64,000 nucleotides of DNA from Maledivibacter sp. (GTDB lineage: Bacteria > Bacillota > Clostridia > Peptostreptococcales > Caminicellaceae). Of the stretch, positions 17,938-26,077 are shown piece by piece (the first letter of the stretch is position 1; each line of letters starts with the position of its first letter). The stretch is taken from positions 124,001 through 188,000 of the forward strand of contig JAOASB010000037.1 in assembly GCA_025210375.1 (NCBI GenBank), in the 5' to 3' direction. Position numbers and translations under genes: made by a program. The notes under the pieces are model-generated. The model was not told the DNA's origin, searched no databases, and was given only the letters and a program-made list of their open reading frames with translations.

Positions 17938-19347
17938 TTATTTAAATTTCTGCTTACGGATATCTAATTTATCCATTTTATATTTCAGTGTTTGTCTTGG
18001 AATACATAAAAGTTTAGCAGCATTTGTTAATTTTCCCTCAGTCCTTGTTAGAGCCTTAACAATGCTATCTCTTTCCGTTCTCTCTAACGCTTCACGTAAG
18101 GGTATGATTGGATCATATACTATTGTTTCAGCTACTAATAATTTATCATCGTCACGATCAATACGATCCTTCATATATATTGGCAAGTTTTTTATTGTCA
18201 TAACCCTTTCTTCCGATGTACTTATCATGGATTCTATAATATGCTTTAGTTCTCTAACATTCCCTTTCCACTCATAATTCATAAATATTTCCATCATAGT
18301 TTGCGATAGTCCTTGTACATCCTTCTTATATTTTGAATTATAGTCTTTAATAAATCTATTTACATACAAAACTATATCCTGTTTTCTCTGCCTAAGGGGA
18401 ACTAGTTTGATAGTGCTACTACTAAACCTATAAAATAAATCCTCCCTCAATACTTTTTTCTCTATGGCTTCAATAGGATCAACATTCATAGCAGCTATAA
18501 TCTTTACATTTATTTGTTTCCCTTTATTTGCTCCTACAGGTCTAATGACCCCATCCTCTAATACACGCAGTAGTTTTGCTTGTAATCCATAGGGCATCGA
18601 ATTCAATTCATCTAGAAACAATATTCCCTTATCAGCTAGTTCAAATAGTCCCGTTCTATTTTCAGCACCGGTATATGCACCTTTCACAGCTCCAAATAAA
18701 ATGGATTCCATTAAATTCTCGGGAACCGCTGCACAATTTAAGGCAACAAAATTATCACGTAGCATTTTACTATGGTTAGTCATTGCCTGCACAAAAAGTT
18801 CTTTCCCTGTACCCGTCTCACCATAAATTAAGGTTGGATTTGACGAACTTGAGAAAAATTTAGCTTTTCTAATATTCTCAATCATATCGGTACTTGAAGT
18901 AAGAATATCCTCAAAGGTTATCTTATCCTTAGCAATAGCTTCAGCTGTAGTTTTTTTAATATTATTACTGTAGGATACCTTCTTATGTAAATCATCTATA
19001 GATGTTATATCCTTTGACAATTCTATTGCTCCAACTATTTCACCACGTCTATTAATAGGTATGGTTAGATTACAAGTATTAAAAACACGACCACTATAGT
19101 CTTTGAACATTTGGTTCTCTCGGTATACCACATGCCCATTTTGAATACATTCGTACATTGAACTCTGATCTTGAGATAATTGAGGATAGACTTCAAAAAA
19201 ATTTTTATTAAGATAGTCAGAGGATGTATTTTGGTACGGCTCATCATCAAATCGTGGATTATAGCGATTAGTATGAAGGATTTTAAAGTGTCTATCAATA
19301 ATCATCAGGGAATCAACATAGTCAACTTGCCAAAATTCATTACTCAA
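17938..19347 (-). CDS. Sigma-54-dependent transcriptional activator (PAS, AAA+, Fis-type HTH)
   Basis: Domain order resembles RocR/PrpR-like activators. Residues 1-125 form a PAS-type sensor. An AAA+ domain follows (about 150-370) with Walker A GETGTGKE, the sigma-54 contact loop as GAYTGA (a known variant of GAFTGA), Walker B GILFLDELNS and the sensor Arg-rich part. The C-terminal Fis-type helix-turn-helix is TNAAKLLCIPRQTLKYKM. It starts at TTG 19347 behind AAGGAGG. The -24/-12 promoter just downstream makes ald and the antiporter the obvious targets. The ligand of the PAS domain is unknown. Confidence 0.93.
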   Translation of the reverse strand: MSNEFWQVDYVDSLMIIDRHFKILHTNRYNPRFDDEPYQNTSSDYLNKNFFEVYPQLSQDQSSMYECIQNGHVVYRENQMFKDYSGRVFNTCNLTIPINRRGEIVGAIELSKDITSIDDLHKKVSYSNNIKKTTAEAIAKDKITFEDILTSSTDMIENIRKAKFFSSSSNPTLIYGETGTGKELFVQAMTNHSKMLRDNFVALNCAAVPENLMESILFGAVKGAYTGAENRTGLFELADKGILFLDELNSMPYGLQAKLLRVLEDGVIRPVGANKGKQINVKIIAAMNVDPIEAIEKKVLREDLFYRFSSSTIKLVPLRQRKQDIVLYVNRFIKDYNSKYKKDVQGLSQTMMEIFMNYEWKGNVRELKHIIESMISTSEERVMTIKNLPIYMKDRIDRDDDKLLVAETIVYDPIIPLREALERTERDSIVKALTRTEGKLTNAAKLLCIPRQTLKYKMDKLDIRKQKFK

Positions 19348-19383
19348 TGGATTAGCCTCCTTCTTTCACTTGTCTTGGAATTT

Positions 19384-19497
19384 CTATATCACTTTTTGAT
19401 AAAAGATATATGAACTAATTAATACCATGGTTATGATATATATTACCCATATAATATTAAAATTCTTGTTTACCTCTGTTCCTATTTTCTTATATTC
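19384..19497 (-). pseudogene. Possible remnant of a small membrane protein
   Basis: Directly after the XRE gene a frame without a start codon encodes a basic segment and one hydrophobic helix (NIIWVIYIITMVLISSYIF) before a stop. Clostridial XRE regulators of this type are often followed by a two-to-four helix membrane protein; this could be its C-terminal remnant. Evidence is weak. Confidence 0.3.
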
Positions 19498-19521
19498 CTA
19501 TTATTTGTTGACTTATATTAA

Positions 19522-19749
19522 TCATTCTTCACTCTCCTCCAATAGTTCAAATACTTCATCAACGGTTCTATCAAAATATTTTGCTATAGAAAAGGCAAGT
19601 TTAAGTGAAGGGTTGAAGGTTCCCCTTTCAATCTCTAATATCGTGCCCCTATTTACTCCTATCTCTATTGACAGCTCTTCTTGAGTTAAGCTTTTTTCAG
19701 CCCTAAGGGCTTTTATCTTTGTATTAAATAACTTTTTGCGTTTAACCAT
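19522..19749 (-). CDS. XRE/Cro-type small DNA-binding regulator
   Basis: A 75-residue single-domain HTH protein. The helix-turn-helix SLTQEELSIEIGVNRGTILEIERG and the following PSLKLAFSIAKYF are typical of the YozG/HTH_3 group. ATG 19749 has AGGAGGTG at optimal spacing; an open upstream extension (from 19773) is unlikely. The promoter is overlapped by an inverted repeat, so it probably represses itself. Usual partners are membrane proteins, and only a remnant is seen downstream here. Confidence 0.88.
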   Translation of the reverse strand: MVKRKKLFNTKIKALRAEKSLTQEELSIEIGVNRGTILEIERGTFNPSLKLAFSIAKYFDRTVDEVFELLEESEE

Positions 19750-19773
19750 ACAACACCTCCTAGTATAATTCAT

Positions 19774-19824
19774 AGTATAACATGTATGTTGTATATAGTC
19801 AACATTTTGTTGTTTATATACAAC
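19774..19824 (-). promoter_or_regulatory. Promoter with overlapping operator of the XRE gene
   Basis: TTGACT (19797-19802) and TATACT (19774-19779) are 17 bases apart on the minus strand. A 10-bp inverted repeat, GTTGTATATA (19788-19797) and TATATACAAC (19815-19824), overlaps the -35 region and fits an autoregulatory operator. Confidence 0.65.
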
Positions 19825-19887
19825 GCATTCTATAAATTCATTTTACAATTGAGGTTAAGGATTTTTTTAAACTTTTGGGAAATAAAA

Positions 19888-19935
19888 AGATCTTAAATAT
19901 AGAGCATTACTTAGGGCACTCTATATTTAAGATCT
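19888..19935. repeat. Perfect 17-bp inverted repeat, function unknown
   Basis: The arms at 19888-19904 and 19919-19935 are perfectly complementary (AGATCTTAAATATAGAG) around a 14-base loop. No T run follows on either strand, so it is not an ordinary terminator. The rest of 19825-20134 has no supportable gene. Confidence 0.6.
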
Positions 19936-20134
19936 CTTAGATATCCACTGTATTTATGAAAATAACATTGATTTACTTATTATATCCATTCCCCACCACA
20001 TCTACAACTCCAGTCTCAGTATTCATAATTAAGTCATGGACACTTCACTTACCAACTCTGGAATCCGCCGATGATTTGTAGGACTGTGAATATTTTTTAT
20101 GAAAATAGAAGTATTGATGCTACTTTGATTTATT

Positions 20135-20545
20135 TTAATAACTATTATATATGCCTTGCTCCCTCTTTTTCAAGGAATTTTTACTTATATACGAACCTTC
20201 TACTACATTCTTATAGCCCTTCTTCTCAATAATCCCTTTAATATAATCAACATGGGGACATCTATCATAGTGATGATTGTCAGTCACCATACATGATGAT
20301 AAATGAATTACAACCCCATCTTTATCAATGGTTTCATCCTTTCGTAATCGCTTTGAAAAATGTTCTAATTTTGAACTAATCCCTTTCCCACAGCACCCTC
20401 CGCATGTAAAGGATATATACCTTGTTTCTCTATCATACTCCTTGAAATTAGCTTCTCTATTATAGAAAGCATTTGTACAGGCAAATCCACTACATCTTCT
20501 ATGGGCAATATCGCATTGAATGATAACCACATACTTTTTGTCCAT
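20135..20545 (-). CDS. CGGC-domain protein (putative metal-binding)
   Basis: A 136-residue protein with the signature FTCGGCCGKG that names the CGGC family, plus other ordered cysteines (CDIAHRRCSGFAC near the N-terminus and CMVTDNHHYDRCPH in the C-terminal half). The cysteine and histidine pattern suggests metal or Fe-S binding; the reaction is unknown. It has a good GGGGTG ribosome site and stands alone between non-coding stretches. Confidence 0.85.
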   Translation of the reverse strand: MDKKYVVIIQCDIAHRRCSGFACTNAFYNREANFKEYDRETRYISFTCGGCCGKGISSKLEHFSKRLRKDETIDKDGVVIHLSSCMVTDNHHYDRCPHVDYIKGIIEKKGYKNVVEGSYISKNSLKKREQGIYNSY

Positions 20546-20687
20546 TTTTTCACCCCTTTATTTCAAATAATTATAACATGAATTTAAAATTTATGAGTTG
20601 TTGATTAGTAGTAATAGAGGATTAATTTTACACTTTGATATCTACTATAACCTTTCCAGAATTATATTTTCAAGTTTAGTAGAATAT

Positions 20688-20728
20688 AAAAACAACCTTG
20701 ATTTTATGAAAAAATCAAGGTTGTTTTT
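20688..20728. terminator. Bidirectional terminator, 18-bp perfect stem
   Basis: The arm AAAAACAACCTTGATTTT (20688-20705) pairs perfectly with 20711-20728 around a 5-base loop, with T-rich tails on both strands. It ends the SDR transcript. Confidence 0.85.
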
Positions 20729-20734
20729 ATATCA

Positions 20735-21454
20735 TTACGCTTCTTGTTTTGTTTGTGCTAATGCCACTTCTCTAATACACAAATGTTGTGGCTGATTATA
20801 TACATAAACTATTGCGTTTGCAACATCCTTAGCACTCATTGATCCACCTATTGAATCCGTCCATTCCCTATAACCACTCTTTATGTCTTCAGATGTAGTA
20901 TGACTCAAAAGTTCTGTATCAGCTGCACCAGGTGCTATGGTCATTACCCTTACATTGTGCTTTGATACTTCCTCCCTAAGATTTTCAGAAATAGCGTGAA
21001 CCGCAAACTTAGTTCCACAATAAGCTACATGATTAGGAAAAGTTTTTTTGCCAGCAATAGAACTTATATTGATTATACTTCCTTCAGACCTCTTTATCAT
21101 ATCATCAAGAACTATATGAATACCATTTAGAAGTCCCTTTACATTGACATCAAACATATTACTCCACTCCTTTGGAGCTTGCTCATTCATATTTCCCAAA
21201 AGCATAATACCCGCATTGTTGATTAAACAATCAACCTTTCCATATAAAGCCTCAGCCTCATCAATAGCTTTTTTCATGGCTTCTAAATCTGTCACATCAA
21301 CACTTCTACATAATGTGTTAGGTAAATTTAATTCTTCCATTTTCTCTACCCTTCTTGATAAAAGCAGAAGAGGGTGTCCCATGTTAGATAACTGTATAGC
21401 TGTTTCTTTCCCAAACCCCGAACTCGCACCTGTAATAACTACTAATTTTTTCAT
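20735..21454 (-). CDS. Short-chain dehydrogenase/reductase (SDR)
   Basis: A classical SDR of 239 residues. Cofactor motif TGASSGFGKETA (TGxxxGxG), NNAGIMLLG, catalytic Ser in IINISSIAGKK and the YCGTK Tyr-x-x-x-Lys pair are all present. The Arg after the Gly-rich turn (LLSRRVEKM) favours NADP(H). Substrate is unknown. I start at ATG 21454; a GTG at 21466 lies in the ribosome site. The divergently spaced MerR-type promoter and the MerR gene directly upstream on the same strand suggest electrophile or aldehyde induction, as with AdhR-type units. Confidence 0.92.
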   Translation of the reverse strand: MKKLVVITGASSGFGKETAIQLSNMGHPLLLLSRRVEKMEELNLPNTLCRSVDVTDLEAMKKAIDEAEALYGKVDCLINNAGIMLLGNMNEQAPKEWSNMFDVNVKGLLNGIHIVLDDMIKRSEGSIINISSIAGKKTFPNHVAYCGTKFAVHAISENLREEVSKHNVRVMTIAPGAADTELLSHTTSEDIKSGYREWTDSIGGSMSAKDVANAIVYVYNQPQHLCIREVALAQTKQEA

Positions 21455-21487
21455 ACCTCTATTCACTCCTTCGTTTGAATTAATTAT

Positions 21488-21518
21488 ATTTTAAACGTTA
21501 AAGTATACTTTAAGTCAA
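21488..21518 (-). promoter_or_regulatory. MerR-type promoter/operator of the SDR gene
   Basis: TTGACT (21513-21518) and TAAAAT (21488-21493) are 19 bases apart, the over-long spacer that MerR activators correct by twisting DNA. A perfect 16-bp palindrome, TTAAAGTATACTTTAA (21498-21513), fills the spacer. It resembles the operator type I recall for AdhR-like aldehyde sensors. Confidence 0.8.
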
Positions 21519-21535
21519 GGCTTTTTATAAAATTT

Positions 21536-21898
21536 TTAGCAACTTTCTTTACCATCATAGAAGTCAATCTTTTTCTCTATCTTTTTCATACTCTCTTCTA
21601 ACTCCTCAATCTGTGATGCTATCTTATTTTTATGGCCTAGAAGAATGCTTTTTCTTTCATCAATAGTACTATCACCCTGTATACTTAATTCAATGATCCT
21701 CTTAATATCATTTACTGTCATATTAGTTTTTTTAAGACATATTACTAGATCTAACCAAAAGATATTTTCTTCACTGAAAATTCTTATTCCATTTTCATCT
21801 CTTTCTATAGGAGGTAATATACCTTCTTTCTCATAATATCTTATGGTATGGGCCGCAAGACCTGTAATTTGTGATGCCTCTTTGATAGTAAAACTCAT
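21536..21898 (-). CDS. MerR-family transcriptional regulator (AdhR-like)
   Basis: A 120-residue MerR protein with winged helix-turn-helix (FTIKEASQITGLAAHTIRYY, then GIRIFSEENI) and a C-terminal dimerisation coiled coil ending KKIDFYDGKESC. The single Cys is at the very C-terminus, unlike metal sensors that have paired Cys. It is upstream of the SDR gene, and the intervening region carries the 19-bp-spacer promoter, so it most likely activates that gene in response to an electrophile. Confidence 0.9.
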   Translation of the reverse strand: MSFTIKEASQITGLAAHTIRYYEKEGILPPIERDENGIRIFSEENIFWLDLVICLKKTNMTVNDIKRIIELSIQGDSTIDERKSILLGHKNKIASQIEELEESMKKIEKKIDFYDGKESC

Positions 21899-22105
21899 TT
21901 AATTGTACCCTCCTCAAATATTATTTTATATTATGACCTATTATATTCTTATATCTAAATATTCCTATAATCATCAATTAAGTATACCATAGTTATTGTA
22001 TTAGTTTATTATATTTTGGCTTCTCAAATATCCTAAGTCATTAGTTGTTTTAAAAATCAAAATTTATTAGTGGATTGTATATTGATGACTTTTATTTATA
22101 AAAAA

Positions 22106-22142
22106 GATGGTGTGTCAAAGGATAATCCTTTGACACACCATC
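22106..22142 (-). terminator. Terminator of the ABC transporter operon
   Basis: A near-perfect 18-bp stem (arm GATGGTGTGTCAAAGGAT) with a one-base loop, followed on the minus strand by TTTTTTAT, 18 bases after the ATPase stop codon. Confidence 0.9.
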
Positions 22143-22159
22143 ACATAAGTTTCCAAACC

Positions 22160-22948
22160 CTAGCTGAATAATTGTCTATCACTGAGTGAGGACTTCACTT
22201 TCTTATATTTTGATAATAAAGTTTGAATATCTAGTGACTCCTTTTCTTTGCCTCTAATATCCATAAGCACCTGTCCTTCATGAATCATAATGAGCCGATT
22301 TCCATAGCGGATTGCATCTTCTAACTTGTGGGTAATCATCATGCAAGTCAATCCATTCTGTGTTACCACCTGCTCTGTTATCTCCATTACTTTCTCAGAA
22401 GTTTTTGGATCCAGTGCCGCCGTATGTTCATCTAGCAATAAAAGCTTTGGAATATTTAAGGTTGCCATAAGCAAGCTGAGAACTTGACGCTGTCCCCCTG
22501 AAAGCAATTCCGTACGCACCTCTAATTTATCTTCTAGGCCTAAATGAAACTGGCTAAGTAGTTCGCTATAATAAGTGCGACGCTGACTCTGAAGACAAAA
22601 TTTCAATGTAGCTTTTTTTCCCTTTATCTCAGCCATAGCTAAATTTTCAAACACAGTCATTCCACTGACAGTCCCCATTTTAGGATCTTGCACCACCGAG
22701 GATACACGTTTGGCCGTTTGGAACTCTTTATAATATGTCGTATCGTCACTACCAAATAAAATAGAACCGTCATCTATCTCAATACTATTGGTAATCATCT
22801 TAAAAAGTGTACTTTTACCAGCACCATTACTGCCGATAATTGTTATAAAATCTCCTTTTTCAACCTTTAAATTGAGACCAGCATACAGTTGCTTTTCATA
22901 AGGAGTATTTCGATTAAATGTCTTGTATAGATTTTTTAGTTGCAACAT
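22160..22948 (-). CDS. ABC transporter ATP-binding protein (TrpZ-like)
   Basis: A 262-residue ABC ATPase. Walker A is GSNGAGKSTLF, the signature LLSGGQRQVLSLLMA, Walker B LLLLDEHTAALD and the His switch MMITHKLED. It overlaps the permease by 35 bases, with GGGAGTAAAGG just upstream of its ATG, so coupling is likely. With the permease and binding protein it forms a small importer of the PF04392-linked group sometimes named TrpXYZ. The tryptophan assignment is prediction only; other small solutes are possible. Confidence 0.92.
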   Translation of the reverse strand: MLQLKNLYKTFNRNTPYEKQLYAGLNLKVEKGDFITIIGSNGAGKSTLFKMITNSIEIDDGSILFGSDDTTYYKEFQTAKRVSSVVQDPKMGTVSGMTVFENLAMAEIKGKKATLKFCLQSQRRTYYSELLSQFHLGLEDKLEVRTELLSGGQRQVLSLLMATLNIPKLLLLDEHTAALDPKTSEKVMEITEQVVTQNGLTCMMITHKLEDAIRYGNRLIMIHEGQVLMDIRGKEKESLDIQTLLSKYKKVKSSLSDRQLFS

Positions 22949-23816
22949 GTACCTTTACTCCCTTCGGTTTAAAAATTCCAGCAAATTTTTCAAGTACCCC
23001 GGATAGGATAACCACCATTATAACTGCAGTAATTAACTTTAAGTCCGACGCATTCAAACCAAACTTCAGTGCCGCCGATAGTATCGCTCTATATATCATT
23101 GAACCAAGTACAACAATTGTTGTGACTTTAAAGAAGGTTATACGTTTAAATAACATTTCACCTATAACAATAGATGCCAATCCACTTACAATCAAACCCG
23201 TACCCATACCAACGTCAGAGAATCCTTGATATTGTGCATATAATCCACCAGATAACGCCACACAAGCATTTGCCATTATCAATCCAAGGATTTTGTAACT
23301 TCCCGCATCAAATCCTAATGAAACAACAAATTGAGGATTTTCTCCCAACGCCTTTAAGACATAACCTTTTTGCGTTTTAAAGAAGATATCCATTATCACC
23401 TTTAAACATATAACGAATACCAGCACAATAAGGGTTTTCTCTACGGCATTAAGCCCTGTAAACATATGGTTTACGTCAAAAAGATGAATATTACTTTTGC
23501 CCATAATTCTAAGATTGATAGAATACAGTCCAATCATCACAATAATCCCTGATAAAATATTTGTTATTCCAAGCTTTACATGCAATAGTCCAGTACATGC
23601 TCCAGCGACAATACCACCTAAAATGGATAACACCAATGCAAGTATAGGAGGCCCTCCCATTTTAATAACAATGGCACAAATAGCCGCCCCAGTGGTAAAT
23701 GTTCCGTCCACCGATAAATCTGGAAAATCCAATATTCTAAATGTAATGTAAATCCCAAGAGCCGCAATAGCGAAAATGAACCCTTGTGATAACGTTGATA
23801 TGAGTAGTTCGTTCAT
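22914..23816 (-). CDS. ABC transporter permease (branched-chain-type, TrpY-like)
   Basis: A 300-residue membrane protein with about eight to nine hydrophobic helices in the LivH/BPD_transp_2 arrangement. The N-terminal LISTLSQGFIFAIAALGIYIT and the LDFPDLSVDGTFTTGAAICA segment are typical of permeases paired with ABC_sub_bind lipoproteins. It lies 1 base after the binding-protein gene and overlaps the ATPase, so the three are one transcription unit. Confidence 0.92.
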   Translation of the reverse strand: MNELLISTLSQGFIFAIAALGIYITFRILDFPDLSVDGTFTTGAAICAIVIKMGGPPILALVLSILGGIVAGACTGLLHVKLGITNILSGIIVMIGLYSINLRIMGKSNIHLFDVNHMFTGLNAVEKTLIVLVFVICLKVIMDIFFKTQKGYVLKALGENPQFVVSLGFDAGSYKILGLIMANACVALSGGLYAQYQGFSDVGMGTGLIVSGLASIVIGEMLFKRITFFKVTTIVVLGSMIYRAILSAALKFGLNASDLKLITAVIMVVILSGVLEKFAGIFKPKGVKVHVATKKSIQDI

Positions 23817-23817
23817 T

Positions 23818-24822
23818 TTATTTCACTCCAATAATATTACTTTTCTGATTTAATGTCTCACTAATAACAATTCCTAATGCATCCGCTGTTGCTTTATTAA
23901 TGGTGATTTCAGGATTTTCTGCTTTTTCTACAGACATCACTGAAATATCTTCCCCCTTAAGTACCTTTGCTGCCATAAATCCTGTTTGCTTTCCTAGGGC
24001 AAAATAGTCTACACCACATGTTGCTAAAGCCCCACCTTCAACCATTCCCGGTTCACCAGCAAGTACAGGTATCTTCTTAGCAATAGCCTTGCTTGCTACC
24101 AATTGAATAGCCGATGCCACCATGTTATCCGTTGGTGCATATAGTACATCCACTTTATCTAAAAGCACATCAATCCCTTGTTCTATCTCTGTAAGCGATG
24201 TGATACCAAGTGCTTCAACTTTCCATCCTAATTTGTCTGTTTCTTTCTTCAAAACTTCTAATTGGACCTCTGAATTTTTTTCACTCGTATTGTATATAAA
24301 GCCAATTGTCTGAGGCTTAATTCCCAACTCACCAAGTAATTGAAGTTGTAAATCTACGGGTGCTTCATCACTTGTTCCTGAAACATTTGTCTCCGGTTTT
24401 TCTAAGGATTTAGTTAAACCCGCCGCTACTGGGTCTGTCACCGCTGAAATCATAATTGGAATTTCTTTTGTAGCATTAAATGCTGCTTGTGCAGTTGGTG
24501 TTGCGATGGCATAAATCATATCCACATCTGACTCTACAAAGCTTTGTGCAATGATCTGTGCCGTTGCCATCTCTCCTTGTGCATTTTCATTGACGAATTC
24601 AACATTGCTATCAAACCCTGCTTCTTTAAGACCTTCTACAAAACCTTCCCTTGCCGCATCTAAAGCCGGATGTTCTACGATTTGCGTAACCCCTATCTTG
24701 TAGGTCTTTTCTGCTTCACCCTTAGCTTCCACATTTGTACCCGTTGATTTTCCACAACCTGCTAATACCATTACTGCTGTAAGGCAAATCGCCCCTAACT
24801 TCATAATTTTTTTCATCTTCAT
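23818..24822 (-). CDS. ABC transporter substrate-binding lipoprotein (ABC_sub_bind, TrpX-like)
   Basis: A lipoprotein signal peptide ends in the lipobox LAGC (Cys at about residue 23). The mature part has two periplasmic-binding lobes of the PF04392 type: YKIGVTQIVEHPALDAAREG near the start, ATPTAQAAFNATK, then TIGFIYNTSEKNSEVQ and PTDNMVASA in the hinge and second lobe. AGGAGG precedes ATG 24822. Substrate is not known; relatives are predicted to bind tryptophan or other aromatic or amino-acid-like ligands. A 317-base structured leader with a terminator precedes it, so transcription is probably controlled by early termination. Confidence 0.92.
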   Translation of the reverse strand: MKMKKIMKLGAICLTAVMVLAGCGKSTGTNVEAKGEAEKTYKIGVTQIVEHPALDAAREGFVEGLKEAGFDSNVEFVNENAQGEMATAQIIAQSFVESDVDMIYAIATPTAQAAFNATKEIPIMISAVTDPVAAGLTKSLEKPETNVSGTSDEAPVDLQLQLLGELGIKPQTIGFIYNTSEKNSEVQLEVLKKETDKLGWKVEALGITSLTEIEQGIDVLLDKVDVLYAPTDNMVASAIQLVASKAIAKKIPVLAGEPGMVEGGALATCGVDYFALGKQTGFMAAKVLKGEDISVMSVEKAENPEITINKATADALGIVISETLNQKSNIIGVK

Positions 24823-24901
24823 TCTACTATCCTCCTATTAGTGTTTTGGAGCATACTTGATATTTTAGTAAAATAGTATTGCATACACATTTATAAAAAA
24901 G

Positions 24902-24929
24902 CAATAAAAAAACTCCATTGCATGGAGTT
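24902..24929 (-). terminator. Leader terminator (attenuator) of the ABC operon
   Basis: AACTCCAT pairs with ATGGAGTT (24911-24929), followed on the minus strand by TTTTTTT. It sits 80 bases upstream of the first gene. The 5' arm can instead pair with an upstream copy of GCAATGGAG (around 24983-24991), a plausible antiterminator. Confidence 0.8.
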
Positions 24930-25139
24930 GTGTACGCGAAAGAAGTCCTGTTTTAAAAACAGAATTCACCTATTCTACCATGCTCCATTGCTACTATTTT
25001 CACCGCCACAATCCTAGTGGCATAGCCTCACCATGAGACTATCCTACATTGGCACGCTCTACAGTTTCCTGTCTTTGTGCTCTACATTGAACCACATTAG
25101 TGATTCGCTACAATAAATAAATTATTATTTTTTCTGATA
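24930..25139 (-). promoter_or_regulatory. Structured, UAG-rich mRNA leader upstream of the ABC operon
   Basis: Read on the minus strand, an outer helix (GAATCAC with GTGAATTC) encloses hairpins GCAC-AAAGACAG-GAAA-CTGT-GTGC, ATAG-CTCA-TGG-TGAG-CTAT and GCCAC-GTGGC. A CTGTTTTTAAAACAG hairpin and the terminator follow. Ten UAG triplets fall within about 140 bases (complements at 24970, 24975, 24991, 24994, 25014, 25039, 25044, 25059, 25082 and 25108). It does not match T-box, SAM, lysine, TPP, cobalamin, c-di-GMP or ykkC consensus motifs I know. A HutP-family RNA-binding protein is encoded next door. Confidence 0.65.
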
Positions 25140-25145
25140 AAATGA

Positions 25146-25174
25146 ATTATACAGAAGGTTCATGCCTTTGTCAA
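25146..25174 (-). promoter_or_regulatory. Consensus sigma-A promoter of the leader and ABC operon
   Basis: Perfect TTGACA (25169-25174) and perfect TATAAT (25146-25151) with a 17-base spacer. It gives a predicted start near 25139 and lies wholly in the gap after the HutP-like gene, so the leader has its own promoter. Confidence 0.9.
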
Positions 25175-25200
25175 CCTATTCTTCTAATTCCAATAAAATT

Positions 25201-25620
25201 TTACTCTTCAAATTTAGGTAGAGATCTATGTCCAAGACCAATAACAATATCGTTTAAGTGGAGTAATCCAATGCTCATAAAAATTGCAACACTCAAATGC
25301 TCTCCTTGTCTTGCAATGCCGATTTTTCCACCACCACTGAGTCCATGGGTTTTGACAGCAATTTGTGCCATAGCTTCTCTTGCTGCACCTGCTACTGCAC
25401 CATCATGTACATGAACATCCTTAATGATACCATTCTTTTTAGATGCTACAAGGGCGCGTTCTAGTACTTTATTTGTGATATCTGGCAGTTTCCCCCCAAT
25501 ATCAATAGCCACACATTTAATACCTTCTGAGCGATACTTCTTTTTTAATTCGTTTTCCTCTTCACGACTAGTCATAGCTAGTTTAACAGCAATCTTTGCT
25601 ACTTTTGTACTTTGGTTCAC
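25201..25620 (-). CDS. HutP-family RNA-binding antitermination-like protein
   Basis: A 139-residue protein resembling clostridial HutP-family members (VAIDIGGKLPDI, NGIIKDVHVHDGAVAGAAREA, GLSGGGKIGIARQGEHLSV, then GLLHLNDIVIGLGHRSL). HutP binds UAG-rich leader RNA with histidine and Mg2+ and prevents formation of a terminator. By hand alignment, B. subtilis His73 and His77 fall in the GAVAGAAREA stretch and are not His here, while His138 seems to match the His in GLLH, so ligand binding may differ. GTG 25620 has only a weak ribosome site. The UAG-rich leader and terminator lie immediately downstream. Confidence 0.8.
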   Translation of the reverse strand: MNQSTKVAKIAVKLAMTSREEENELKKKYRSEGIKCVAIDIGGKLPDITNKVLERALVASKKNGIIKDVHVHDGAVAGAAREAMAQIAVKTHGLSGGGKIGIARQGEHLSVAIFMSIGLLHLNDIVIGLGHRSLPKFEE

Positions 25621-25804
25621 ACAAAACCCGTTACATTCAATCTACTAAGATCTAATATTAACATATTCAAAATATTTAACTTTTAACCCTACTAGTTTTA
25701 GTAAATCTATAACGGTTTTCACCTACCTTTCCTATTGAGTTCTACTATATGTCCCTATATTAAATAATAGCATACCACAATAGTATTTCAAAATATTTTA
25801 ATCC

Positions 25805-26077
25805 CTAGATAAATCTAGATATGGCTCCAATAATAAATCCAATAAGACCTAAATATGATGCATACCTTTTGGCATCCTTATTTAAAGTTGGTTTAAAAGC
25901 AATTAAATATATTATAAATCCTAATGGTATGGGCAATAAACCTAAGTTCAAATGAAATGCCCCAAGGAAATAATACCCAAAAACTTTAGCTCCTAACATA
26001 TCTTCGTCATCGGTTTTATAATTATTGTAAATATAAACTAAGCCTATTGCAATAACTACTAACCATAATATCCACAT
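25805..26077 (-). CDS. Small multi-helix membrane protein, unknown
   Basis: I do not recognise this 90-residue protein. It has three hydrophobic helices (about 2-18, 40-62 and 74-89) with a charged loop NNYKTDDEDM after the first. The ribosome site GGGGGG before ATG supports expression. It stands alone between intergenic stretches of about 170-180 bases that show nothing further. Confidence 0.6.
   Translation of the reverse strand: MWILWLVVIAIGLVYIYNNYKTDDEDMLGAKVFGYYFLGAFHLNLGLLPIPLGFIIYLIAFKPTLNKDAKRYASYLGLIGFIIGAISRFI

Noticed and set aside
19990..20070. Short minus-strand frame (VHDLIMNTETGVVDVVGNGY) resembling the end of a beta-carbonic anhydrase
   Set aside because: Only 23 codons between stops; too short to support an assignment.
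24930..25139. T-box or other classical riboswitch in the ABC leader
   Set aside because: No T-box antiterminator bulge (TGGNACCGCG) and no match to the SAM, lysine, TPP, cobalamin, c-di-GMP or ykkC signatures that I know; kept only as an unassigned structured leader.
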